A stretch of DNA of 64,000 nt from CAYOOT01 sp964405665 (GTDB taxonomy: Bacteria; Bdellovibrionota_C; UBA2361; SZUA-149; CAZDWZ01), in NCBI GenBank assembly GCA_964405665.1, contig CAYOOT010000005.1, positions 10,918 to 74,917 on the forward strand. The letters are read 5' to 3'. The notes beneath the pieces are model-generated. The model was not told the DNA's origin, did no database searches, and saw only the letters and a program-made list of their open reading frames with translations. The stretch's first letter is position 1, and each line of letters begins with the position of its first letter. Of this stretch, positions 52,399 to 61,098 are shown one piece after another. Made by a program: the position numbers and the translations under genes.

Positions 52399-53949
52399 TT
52401 AAGTTAAAATAATTATTAAAACAAGACCGAGGATCATTGAGCCAATTGATAACAAAATCGAGAGGTTAGTGGCATTTTGCCGACTAAGTCCCGCCGTCTT
52501 AGTGGCAATTGGTGGCACTACTCCTAATACTTCAAGTCCCAGTTCGGATTCTATTTCTTCTTTAAATTTAAAAGAATCGCTAGAAAAATACGCTCCGATT
52601 GCTACCGAAAGAAACAGGATCAAACCGATTATTAGCGATGCGACAGCAATCAGTAACCGTGGTGGACCATCGGCGATAGTAGGAATGGCCGGCGGATCAA
52701 CGATGCGAAACTGGGTCCCTTTTTGGCTGGAAATTAAATCTTTTTGCAATTCCGCTTCCTGTCTTGCCGCTAAGAGTTTTTCATAATTGTCTTTAACATT
52801 GGCATAGTCTCTTTTTATTTTAATTAAGTCCGGTGCCTTGATTGGCATATCCTTAATATTATTCTCCAACTGCGTTAAAGTATTTTTTAAATTCACATTT
52901 TCTTGATTAAGGGCCACAAGCTCTGCTTCCAAATCCCCAATTGCTCTCCTCACCGAGCGAGTTTCTGGATTGCCCCTTGAAGGCAAATTCCCTTCGGATT
53001 TTCCTGTTCTGCTCCCAGCTATTCTCGCCCTTAATCCTTCAATTCTTTTTTTTGTAGAAATCACATCAGGATGTTCATCAGAATACTTACTGCGCAAGAC
53101 CACCAGAGCCGATTCTAATTGCGCCAAGCCCGACTCCGGATCGCTGATATTATCAACGTTTCCAGCATTAACGGGAGCTTCTTGTGAAACAAGCTGCATT
53201 TCGCGTCGCAGAAAATTGAGTTTTTCTGTCTTAGCAATGATCATTTGGGAATTAGTGGCCAGTTGAGATTGCGCACTTTTTAATCTGGCATCAGTGGATT
53301 GAAAATCATCTGGAAGTTTTCCAAAATTTTGTTTTTGAAAATCCTGCACTGCTTTTTCAGTGGCTTCCAATTGCTGTCTGGCTTCTCGCAATTTTGTATC
53401 AATGAATTCTACGGTTCCTTCAGTTTCAATTTTAGTATTCAGCATACTTTCATCAATGAACAAATCGGAAATTGCTTTGGTAACTTGATAGGCAAGTTGC
53501 GGATCGCGATGAGAGAAACTAAGCCTAAAAGTTTGATTTAATCTTTGTCCAGTGGTGGAGCTCTCCGGTGTAATTTCCAAAGATGCTCTTAATTTTTTTA
53601 AGGCATCATCTTTTAACTTGGCACCTTTTAAGTTCGGATAAACCGGATATTGGTCGAGGATATTACTTAAGCGCGGTCGAGAAATAACTTCAAAAATTAA
53701 GGATTGCAGTCTTTCGTTTTGGTCTTCCTTGGAAGGACTGACTACCAGTTTGGAATTCATTCTTTGCTGCTGATTGGAAATCAATACATCGGCTGAGTAA
53801 TATGGTGCTAACTTGATGCTTAAAAATAATCCCAGAATGACAATCACTGTTGCCGGCGGCCAAGCAATGCGCCAATAACGATCTAGTGCTATTTTAATTG
53901 GTGCTATAAGGTCGCTAAAACTTTGATTTGATTGTTCGTCGAGCTTCAT
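52399..53949 (-). CDS. Polysaccharide chain-length determinant (Wzz/GNVR family)
   Basis: The 516-residue inner membrane protein has TM1 (WPPATVIVILGLFLSIKL), a Wzz domain, a long periplasmic coiled coil (~160-390, KLREARQQLEATEKAVQDFQ) and PPAIPTIADGPPRLLIAVASL with TM2. A further C-terminal helix (ILLSIGSMILGLVLIIIL) ends the protein. No kinase domain is fused; the kinase is the next gene. It acts as co-polymerase in the cell envelope. Confidence 0.9.
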   Translation of the reverse strand: MKLDEQSNQSFSDLIAPIKIALDRYWRIAWPPATVIVILGLFLSIKLAPYYSADVLISNQQQRMNSKLVVSPSKEDQNERLQSLIFEVISRPRLSNILDQYPVYPNLKGAKLKDDALKKLRASLEITPESSTTGQRLNQTFRLSFSHRDPQLAYQVTKAISDLFIDESMLNTKIETEGTVEFIDTKLREARQQLEATEKAVQDFQKQNFGKLPDDFQSTDARLKSAQSQLATNSQMIIAKTEKLNFLRREMQLVSQEAPVNAGNVDNISDPESGLAQLESALVVLRSKYSDEHPDVISTKKRIEGLRARIAGSRTGKSEGNLPSRGNPETRSVRRAIGDLEAELVALNQENVNLKNTLTQLENNIKDMPIKAPDLIKIKRDYANVKDNYEKLLAARQEAELQKDLISSQKGTQFRIVDPPAIPTIADGPPRLLIAVASLIIGLILFLSVAIGAYFSSDSFKFKEEIESELGLEVLGVVPPIATKTAGLSRQNATNLSILLSIGSMILGLVLIIILT

Positions 53950-53985
53950 TTATAAATTATTGATAATAATTATTATTAGTCACAC

Positions 53986-56277
53986 ATGAAAAACCAAAAA
54001 CTACGCTATTTCGGCAGTAAATACAAGGGGAATATTTTTAGTTTTAGAGAAATCATACGTTTTTTCCATCCTTTAACAAGTTATTTCTTGCTTATTTGTC
54101 TTTGTTTTGTTTTGGCTGCTTGCCAAAACAAAGAAGAAAAATTTGAAAAATTGAAACAGAAAGCAAAAGAATACAGTTCTCTCAAAAAGTGGGAAGAAGC
54201 AAAAATCAGCCTTCTTTCAGCTAGTGACCTTAAACCCGATGATGCCCAGACTTATTTTGACTTGGCAGAAATTTACATGCAGCAACAAAAGTTTTCTGAA
54301 GCGGTAGAATCACTTAAGACCTGTCTTAACTATGATCAGAAATTTAAAGATGCAAGATTGCAACTGTCCTCAATATATCTTTTAGCCAGAGAATATGAGC
54401 TGGCAGAAGATCAAGCAAAGAAGGTTTTAGAGCTTGATCAAGAAAACCAGCACGCTTTATTAATTCTTGCCAATATCGAAGCGGCTTCCAGTAGAAAGGA
54501 TTTTAAAAAAGCCAGGCAAATTTTTCAAGATGTTTTAAAGAAAAATCCCCAATCCGTAGGAGCCTTATCAGGCCTGGGTGCCTTGTCTCTCACGGAATCT
54601 GATTTTCAAAAAGCTGAAGATTTTTTCGTTCAAGCATTAAAAATTGACTCCAACAACACAGCGGTAAGAATAACTCTTGCCGATCTTTATTCCAGGCAAG
54701 GTCGCCTTAACGAATCTCAGGAAATGGCGGAAGACTTAATTCGGGACAATCCTGAAAACACCTCTCTTCGTTACGGATTGGGGGAATTTCTCCTGAAAAG
54801 AGGATTTACCGAGGAAGCCATTGCCCAATATCAGGAAATGATTAAAATCAATCCTTTAAGAAACGATGCCCGGGATCGTCTTTATGATATTTATCTGGCA
54901 CGCAACAAAAAAGCAGAAGCAAATAAACTAACTGCTGATTTAAAAAAAACACAGCCCGGTCATCCCTCTACAAAATATTTCGAAGGAAGAGATGCCGAAC
55001 TTTTAGGACAAACCAAAGAAGCTCTCGATCTATTTCAATCTGCAGTAGCAGGAATGAATAATTTTGCTCCTGCTTATCGGAGATTAGGACTTCAGGAAAT
55101 CAATAGCGGTGAAGTGGAAAAAGGAATTCAACACTTAAACCAGGCGATTGCTCTTGATCCGGCTGATATTGGGGCAAGATTAATGTTAGCTCAGTTAGCG
55201 ATAGGCGATAAAAACTTTACAGCCGCTTCGGAGCATGTCAAACAGATCCTGGATAAGTTTCCCCGACAGTTGGGGGCAAATATTATGCGTGCTGATATCG
55301 CTTTATTTGAAGGCAACTCCAAAGCAGCAAGAGAAGTTTATCAATACTTGGTAGATAATTTCCCCACAAATCCTACAGGCTATTTAAAATTAGCCTTACT
55401 GGAAGAAAAAGAGAAAAATTTTAATGACGCAATCGAATTTTATCGCAAGGTTCTGACCTTCGATCAGGCCGTATCTATTCCTGGTCAACGCTTAGCCGGA
55501 TTACTAATTATGAAGCAAGGTTTGGATAAAACTATTGCCGATTTCATCAACTATCTCAATAAGAGTAAACGCTCCAAGGCCGAATATAAATTAATTCTTG
55601 GCGCTCTGACTCTTAGCAATATCAGCGACAAAGACCGAATTAAAAAAGCAAAAGATTATTTCTCTCAAGCAGTCGAAGAAAATCCTGCCCTGCTCGGCGG
55701 TTATTTTGGAATTGCCGGGATTGACGCTCGCAGTGGCAATTTGGACTCGGCAATTATTAATTATAAAAAATTATTAGAAAAAAATCCTAAACATATCCCC
55801 ACTTATATGCTCTTAGCTTTGGCTTATGAACAAAAAGGCAAATTTCAAGATGCAATAGAAACATACAGAAAAGTCCTGGATTACAATCCCCGCTTTGCAC
55901 CTGCAGCAAATAACTTAGCTTGGCTACTCACAGAAAAAGTAAAGGGCAATCTTGATGAAGCTTTAAAACTTGCTCAAATTGCCAAAGAAATCCTTCCTAA
56001 TCAATCTAGTGTCAGCGATACCATCGGCTGGATTCATTTCAAAAGAGGAAGTAAGACTATTGCTTTAAGCATGCTGGAAGAAGCGATTGCCCAAGAAAAG
56101 GCAGAAAAGGACGAAGACAGAATAAATCCTGAAATTCTTTTTCATTTGGCCCAAGTCCAGGCAGCGGTAGGGCAAAATGATCAAGCAAAAAAATCTATCG
56201 CTCAAGCAATAGAAATTGCTGGAGAAAAACATCCGTTAGCAGGAAGTTTTTTGAAATTTAAAGCTTCATTGAAATGA
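53986..56277 (+). CDS. TPR-repeat lipoprotein, PrsT-like (PEP-CTERM/exosortase-associated)
   Basis: The 763-residue protein has an unusually long N-terminal stretch, then a hydrophobic segment and lipobox (LICLCFVLAAC at ~36-46), then ~20 tandem TPR units (LDLAEIYMQQQKFSEAVESL-type, spaced 34 residues) to the end. Length and architecture match the PrsT TPR lipoproteins found with exosortase-type exopolysaccharide loci. It likely scaffolds polymer export in the periplasm. Divergent from the wzz-like gene; its TGA overlaps the next frame by ATGA. The lipobox region holds an 11-bp hairpin (54106-54132). Confidence 0.82.
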   Translation: MKNQKLRYFGSKYKGNIFSFREIIRFFHPLTSYFLLICLCFVLAACQNKEEKFEKLKQKAKEYSSLKKWEEAKISLLSASDLKPDDAQTYFDLAEIYMQQQKFSEAVESLKTCLNYDQKFKDARLQLSSIYLLAREYELAEDQAKKVLELDQENQHALLILANIEAASSRKDFKKARQIFQDVLKKNPQSVGALSGLGALSLTESDFQKAEDFFVQALKIDSNNTAVRITLADLYSRQGRLNESQEMAEDLIRDNPENTSLRYGLGEFLLKRGFTEEAIAQYQEMIKINPLRNDARDRLYDIYLARNKKAEANKLTADLKKTQPGHPSTKYFEGRDAELLGQTKEALDLFQSAVAGMNNFAPAYRRLGLQEINSGEVEKGIQHLNQAIALDPADIGARLMLAQLAIGDKNFTAASEHVKQILDKFPRQLGANIMRADIALFEGNSKAAREVYQYLVDNFPTNPTGYLKLALLEEKEKNFNDAIEFYRKVLTFDQAVSIPGQRLAGLLIMKQGLDKTIADFINYLNKSKRSKAEYKLILGALTLSNISDKDRIKKAKDYFSQAVEENPALLGGYFGIAGIDARSGNLDSAIINYKKLLEKNPKHIPTYMLLALAYEQKGKFQDAIETYRKVLDYNPRFAPAANNLAWLLTEKVKGNLDEALKLAQIAKEILPNQSSVSDTIGWIHFKRGSKTIALSMLEEAIAQEKAEKDEDRINPEILFHLAQVQAAVGQNDQAKKSIAQAIEIAGEKHPLAGSFLKFKASLK
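54106..54132. repeat. Perfect 11-bp hairpin in the signal-peptide codons
   Basis: TTTGTTTTGGC and its complement flank a TGCTT loop across the lipobox codons (CFVLAACQNKE). Confidence 0.6.
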
Positions 56278-56291
56278 GAGAGGGAAAGGAA

Positions 56292-57041
56292 ATGGTAAAT
56301 AAAATATTAAACAAAATAAGAACTATCTGTCGTTGGGGGCGAAGCAAAGCAATCTCCAAGTGTTCACCAAAATTGATATCGCGTAAACACAGGGAGATTG
56401 CTTCGTCGCGTTGCTCCTCGCAACGACGGGGAGTTCTGTCTTCGCTTCGCTCGCAACGACAGATAGTTCAAAGAGCATGCTTCATGCTCTCTCTACTTTT
56501 TCTCTCTTCCTGCTCCACAGGAGGAAGAGATCTTGATGAACTGGAAGATGCCAAAGGAGTAGCAAAATATCTCATCGCCAGCGGTGACACTTTAAAAGTA
56601 GAAGTCTGGAAAGAACCGAACCTAAGTGGCGAGGTCTTTGTGCGAGAAGATGGAAGTTTTACTATGAACTTGATTGATGACGTTAAAGCCGAAGGTCTCA
56701 CTCCCAAACAGCTTTCCGAAAGCATTACTAATCGCTTGAAAAAGTTTATTCCTGCCGCTGCGGTAACTGTCAGTTTGGTTCAGGCTTCCGCTATTCGCTA
56801 CTATCTCTCTGGACAATTTAATAAACCAGGTGAATATCGCAGTGATAAAAAAATCAATCTCTTACAGGCATTGGCAACCGGTGGAGGCTTTGCGCCCTTT
56901 GCCGATGAAACAGAAATTACTTTAATCAGAAAAGGAACTGGCGGAGAAGAATTTCGCTATGTCTTAAATTACAATAAAATTATTGAAGGCCGTCAACCTA
57001 ACCCACAATTAAAAACGGGTGATTTTATTTCAGTAAAATAA
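56292..57041 (+). CDS. Wza-like polysaccharide export lipoprotein with in-frame palindromic insertion
   Basis: The conserved part is a Poly_export domain (YLIASGDTLKVEVWKEPNLSG, VREDGSFTMNLIDDV) and one SLBB domain (YYLSGQFNKPGEYRSDKKINL), forming the outer-membrane export channel. Ahead of it, LSLLFLSSC is a lipobox. Between the start region (MVNKILNKIRTI) and this lipobox lies a 150-bp inverted-repeat element translated in frame (~50 Arg/Ser-rich residues), which splits the signal peptide. Use of a downstream ATG (MLSLLFLSSC) would give a signal without a basic n-region. A start at 56274, overlapping the previous stop, is also possible. The C-terminal helix of long Wza is absent. Confidence 0.82.
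   Translation: MVNKILNKIRTICRWGRSKAISKCSPKLISRKHREIASSRCSSQRRGVLSSLRSQRQIVQRACFMLSLLFLSSCSTGGRDLDELEDAKGVAKYLIASGDTLKVEVWKEPNLSGEVFVREDGSFTMNLIDDVKAEGLTPKQLSESITNRLKKFIPAAAVTVSLVQASAIRYYLSGQFNKPGEYRSDKKINLLQALATGGGFAPFADETEITLIRKGTGGEEFRYVLNYNKIIEGRQPNPQLKTGDFISVK
56320..56469. mobile_element. 150-bp palindromic element with 16-bp terminal inverted repeats, inserted in a coding region
   Basis: The ends are exact inverted repeats of 16 bases (GAACTATCTGTCGTTG and its complement), with imperfect pairing continuing inward (GGGGCGAAGCAAAG against CTTCGCTTCGCTCG). An inner arm pair AATCTCC/GGAGATT is present. The length is 50 codons, so the host frame stays open. A 36-bp relative lies at 27366. 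No transposase is encoded, so any movement would be in trans. Confidence 0.75.
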
Positions 57042-57045
57042 TTTT

Positions 57046-58734
57046 ATGGCAAAAACAAAAGCTATTGCTTATTTGGGTCCAGAAGGAACTCATTCTCAGT
57101 TAGCCCTGGAAGAATATCATCCTCAAGGACAAACCCTGGCTTGTAGAACAATCGCCGATATTTTGGAAAAAATTGTCAAAGAAGAAGTAGCTGCCGGAAT
57201 TGTGCCCACAGAAAACATGATTCAAGGTCCGATTACAGAAACCTATGATCAGATCTTTGCACACAAAGGGGAATTGCAAATTATTGATAGTCATTTGATG
57301 ACAATTAACCATTCTTTTGGCGTTCTTCCTCCGGAACTTTGCGGCGGCGCAAACTGGCCCAGAGAAATTACTTCCATTTATTCACACGAACAAGCCTTGC
57401 GACAATGCTCTAAATTTTTATTAGAAAATTTCCCCAAGGCGCAATTAATTCCCACAACAAGCACGGCCGCAGGAATAGAATTCATCAAAGCTCAAGGGCT
57501 TACCGGCGCAGCAGTGATTGCTCCGGCAATTAGTCTGAGAAAAGCAGGCTTTCAAGTTATTCATCAAGAGATTTCCGATATCCCCGGAAATAAAACCAGG
57601 TTTGCTGTTCTTATCAAAAAAGGAAATAAAGCTGATTTTCTTTCTATCCTCAAACCATCGCAATATCAGCACGTCACATCTCTCTTACTTGCCCCAGGCC
57701 GAGACCGCCAAGGCCTGCTTTTTGATTTACTGCGAATAATCAGCATGGAGCATAAAATTAACCTGGTAACAATTCACTCCCGTCCGGATTTAAGAGGAAG
57801 AGTGGTTTTTTATTTGGATCTTGAAGGCAATGCTGAAACAGAAAAAATTAAAAACTGTCTGGAAGAACTTAAAAATTTTTGCATCAATGCCACTGGTAAA
57901 AGTGCCGAAGTAATGAATCTTGGGTCCTATCCTTATACTTTGTTTTATAACCCGCCAATTAAAGTAGTCGGGATAATCGGTATTAATGGAAAAATGGGTC
58001 AATGGTTTAAAAAGTTTTTACTAGAATGCGGATTAACTGTAATCGGCTGTGATTTAAATACGGACTTAAAACTTTCTGATATTGCAGCAAAGGCTGATAC
58101 GATTTTAATAAGCGTTCCGATGTCTGAAGCTTCTAAAGTCAGCAAAAAACTCTTGCCGCTTTTAAAAGCAGGTCAGCTCGTTGTTGAGAATTGCTCAATT
58201 AAGGAATGTATTTTGCCGGAATTAATCGCCAATGCGCCTGAAGGCGTGGAAGTTTTGGGGGTGCATACCATGTTCTCAGGAGATGCCGAAAATATCTATG
58301 GTGAAAATGCAATTATCACCAAAACTACAAAATCTGCAGAAAAAGCCCAAGCCTTTGAAGATTTACTTTATAAGCATGGGGCAAAAATCGCCCATATTTC
58401 CGGAGAAAAGCACGATCAAACCACCGCTTTTGTGCAAAGCCTATTACAATTATGCATGCTTATTCTTGCTGATAGTATGAGTAATGAATTTTCTTCTTTA
58501 AAAGAAATAGAATTAATCAGCACTCCCAATTTTAGAAATACTCTGGAGACAATTACCCGCGTTTTAAATCAAAGCGATTCTTTAATTTTTGATTTACAAA
58601 CTCTTAATCCTAAAGCCATAAAAATGCGCAATAAATTTTTGGAATCAGCATTTAAGTTAATTTCTGCATTGAATCAGGGGAACTTGGAAATAATTGAGAA
58701 GTCTTTGGTAGAAAGCAGAAAGTTTATACTGTAA
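57046..58734 (+). CDS. pheA-tyrA: Prephenate dehydratase-ACT-prephenate dehydrogenase fusion
   Basis: The 562-residue protein has residues 1-~185 as prephenate dehydratase: YLGPEGTHSQLALEEY, PTENMIQGPI, TTSTAAGI and NKTRFAVL with the catalytic Thr-Arg. An ACT domain follows (~205-285; LLLAPGRDRQGLLFDLL, HSRPDLRGRVVFYLD). The rest (~300-562) is prephenate dehydrogenase of the TyrA type: VVGIIGINGKMGQWF dinucleotide fold, VLGVHTMFSG and HDQTTAFVQSL. No chorismate mutase domain is present. One protein would thus make both phenylpyruvate and hydroxyphenylpyruvate. It lies 4 bp after the export lipoprotein gene. Confidence 0.92.
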   Translation: MAKTKAIAYLGPEGTHSQLALEEYHPQGQTLACRTIADILEKIVKEEVAAGIVPTENMIQGPITETYDQIFAHKGELQIIDSHLMTINHSFGVLPPELCGGANWPREITSIYSHEQALRQCSKFLLENFPKAQLIPTTSTAAGIEFIKAQGLTGAAVIAPAISLRKAGFQVIHQEISDIPGNKTRFAVLIKKGNKADFLSILKPSQYQHVTSLLLAPGRDRQGLLFDLLRIISMEHKINLVTIHSRPDLRGRVVFYLDLEGNAETEKIKNCLEELKNFCINATGKSAEVMNLGSYPYTLFYNPPIKVVGIIGINGKMGQWFKKFLLECGLTVIGCDLNTDLKLSDIAAKADTILISVPMSEASKVSKKLLPLLKAGQLVVENCSIKECILPELIANAPEGVEVLGVHTMFSGDAENIYGENAIITKTTKSAEKAQAFEDLLYKHGAKIAHISGEKHDQTTAFVQSLLQLCMLILADSMSNEFSSLKEIELISTPNFRNTLETITRVLNQSDSLIFDLQTLNPKAIKMRNKFLESAFKLISALNQGNLEIIEKSLVESRKFIL

Positions 58735-58753
58735 TAATATACGGAGCGATTCT

Positions 58754-58829
58754 GTAGGGGCACCCTTTATGGGTGCCCGGTTGACCAATATATTTTGGAA
58801 TTCCGGGCACCCATAAAGGGTGCCCCTAC
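58754..58829. repeat. GTAG...CTAC paired-hairpin repeat, copy 6
   Basis: 76 bp, both hairpins CACCC/GGGTG, linker GACCAATATATTTTGG. It lies between the convergent pheA-tyrA and Cys-rich protein genes and touches the stop of the latter. Confidence 0.85.
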
Positions 58830-58830
58830 G

Positions 58831-61098
58831 TTATTTTTTCTGGTATCTTACAGCTCTCCACTGATAAGTAATAGTTTTTGCCTTTCCACTTTGATCTTTA
58901 GAAACAACTGAACTGAATCCTTCTAAAGTCGAACCATCTTTTGACAACACTGCCATACTCTCAATCTTAGCCCCGGCAAACTTACTGCTAAAAACAATAT
59001 TTTCTAGGCCGTCTTGATCGGTAGATATTTTCGCTTCCAGATTATAGACTTTTGCGATATGCGCAATTTTATTAACTGGCTTCTCTAGTTCTGAACTAGA
59101 GAATGACATTCCCTTCATTGCATTTCCCTTAACACTGCCAAACATCAAAACTCCACTTGGCTTTTTATGATTAGACTTAGCAAAGTTAAAATCCCAGGCC
59201 CAGACTCCGCTAATTTTGGACTTCTGCGTAGCAGTGGCAGAATTGCTGTCATGATTCCCCTGATTTAGATCTTCTGCTTTTTCACTTTGGTTGATATTTC
59301 TAAGCAAACGATCTGCTATTAAAGCTTGAGGATTATTTGCTTTGGTCGCGTACCAATCAACTGAACTACCAGTTACGGTTTTACCATCAACGATTCTTTC
59401 ATAACCCAATGTCGCATAGATACTTGATGTGCTCGTATCCACACGATCAGGATTAAAATAAAGAACAGTAATTCCAACTTCGGAAATTGCTTTCACTTCT
59501 CCTGCTTGAGACTGACCATCACGATTTTCATCAAACCAAAGAGCAAGAGGACTTAATTCTTCTGCTGAAATTTTTTGGTCACCGTTGGAATCGAGAGTAG
59601 CTAAAGCTTGATAGCCATTTTCCCATTGGACTTTATCCGCTTGGAAACCTGGCAATAATGAAGCAAGCTTTCTGCCGCCAAATGTCCAGTTACCAAACAA
59701 TTGAGTCGCTGAATTCACTACTCCGCTATGTCTTGGATCGTAAACCAACAAAGGAGCTTTGGCTGAGGCTTTCCAAGAATACCATTTGCCAAATTCATTA
59801 GGGTTCACGGCAAAAGATGTAATCGTCACTTCGTCATCGATGTTTAAATTTCTATCCATGATTAAAGAAATTGGCGATGAATCATAGAACTGAGTTGTAA
59901 CAACCGAAGTTATTTGACTGTCACCGCATCCTGCTGGAAGACTTGCCGCAGATATCGGATTACAATTTGCATCTAGATACCAAGTTCCATTGATACATCG
60001 GTTCCAATGTCCGCCCATTTCCGAACAACCATTAGCTAGTGCGGCAGTTTGCAAATAATCCACCACTTTGTCATCGTAGTAATAATCATCTCGAGCTGCA
60101 ATACTATCGGCATAAGCTAAGGCAGCATCAACCAAATTACTGGCACAGGAATTTCCCGTAGCATTGGCATTGTAACTGATACCCGTTCCATTTGTTTGCT
60201 GATCTTCACCCAAGAATTGCAAGGAAACTTTGGTAATCATATTACAAGCATTACATGATCCATTGATTACACTTTGACCTTCAGGACAATTATGACATGC
60301 CCCAGCATAAAAATGTGGTTGATATTCCGGACATTCTCGGCAGTGACCGGACCAGCCCATGGCGGTATAAGTAGGGTTTGTTGGATATTTCCAAGGTTGA
60401 GTTTCGGGACATTCACGACATGTTCCACCCCAGCCTAAGTTATTATATGTGGCATTATTTGTTGGATACAAATATGGGGTTGTTCCTTCACAACATTGTC
60501 CACTAGCGGAAACACTAACACAACATTTGTTACTTGCACTTGCCCAGGTTTCACCGGAGTTACAGCAATGACCGTCACTTGCAACCGGTGTCGCTTCAGG
60601 ACAAACGTGACATGTTCCATTGGCCCAACGAGCTGGAGTAGCTGCCGCACATGGCGCCCTGCAAGCTCCAGCTTCGAATACTTCTCCTGTTAGGCAACAA
60701 CCATCTGCTTCCGTTGAACCTGCTACTTTACTTCTGCCTGTAGCGTTACAGGCATTACATACTCCTGAAAGATTATATGGTGTTGAGCTTGGACAACATT
60801 TGCCCCCATCTACAACATTACCATTTGGACAACAGCCATCAGGCAGCGGTGCACCAGAAATTTGAATCCTTCCGGTAGCATTACATGTGCTACAGGCTCC
60901 TGAAACAATATAATTTTGTGACAAAGGACAACATATTCCAGAAATTAAATGCTCTGCTGCCGGACAAAGAGTGGTAGGAGTTGTAGTCGTAGTCGGAAAG
61001 GTATCCTCTGGACTGCCCAATGTTGGTTGTGCCTCGGCATTCCAACAACAAATAAAAGTAAAAATAAATATTGAAACTTTAACAATAGATTTTTTCAT
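58831..61098 (-). CDS. Secreted Cys-rich protein with EF-hand pair, paralogue A
   Basis: The ATG at 61098 gives a signal peptide (SIVKVSIFIFTFICCWNAEA). After a Thr-rich spacer, residues ~40-290 hold many Cys in CC and CxxC groups (SGICCPLSQNY, CSTCNATGR, CHVCPEATP, CRECPETQP), recalling growth-factor-receptor-like Cys modules. Residues ~290-755 form a long Cys-poor domain with two adjacent EF-hand loops at ~500-530 (DSNGDQKISAEE and DENRDGQSQAGE) and a beta-rich end (AVRYQKK). Probably a calcium-dependent surface or matrix protein. The adjacent upstream gene is a paralogue. Confidence 0.8.
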   Translation of the reverse strand: MKKSIVKVSIFIFTFICCWNAEAQPTLGSPEDTFPTTTTTPTTLCPAAEHLISGICCPLSQNYIVSGACSTCNATGRIQISGAPLPDGCCPNGNVVDGGKCCPSSTPYNLSGVCNACNATGRSKVAGSTEADGCCLTGEVFEAGACRAPCAAATPARWANGTCHVCPEATPVASDGHCCNSGETWASASNKCCVSVSASGQCCEGTTPYLYPTNNATYNNLGWGGTCRECPETQPWKYPTNPTYTAMGWSGHCRECPEYQPHFYAGACHNCPEGQSVINGSCNACNMITKVSLQFLGEDQQTNGTGISYNANATGNSCASNLVDAALAYADSIAARDDYYYDDKVVDYLQTAALANGCSEMGGHWNRCINGTWYLDANCNPISAASLPAGCGDSQITSVVTTQFYDSSPISLIMDRNLNIDDEVTITSFAVNPNEFGKWYSWKASAKAPLLVYDPRHSGVVNSATQLFGNWTFGGRKLASLLPGFQADKVQWENGYQALATLDSNGDQKISAEELSPLALWFDENRDGQSQAGEVKAISEVGITVLYFNPDRVDTSTSSIYATLGYERIVDGKTVTGSSVDWYATKANNPQALIADRLLRNINQSEKAEDLNQGNHDSNSATATQKSKISGVWAWDFNFAKSNHKKPSGVLMFGSVKGNAMKGMSFSSSELEKPVNKIAHIAKVYNLEAKISTDQDGLENIVFSSKFAGAKIESMAVLSKDGSTLEGFSSVVSKDQSGKAKTITYQWRAVRYQKK
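59081..59103. repeat. Perfect 10-bp intragenic hairpin
   Basis: TTCTCTAGTT and AACTAGAGAA flank a CTG loop inside the Cys-rich paralogue A gene (FSSSELEKP). Confidence 0.55.
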
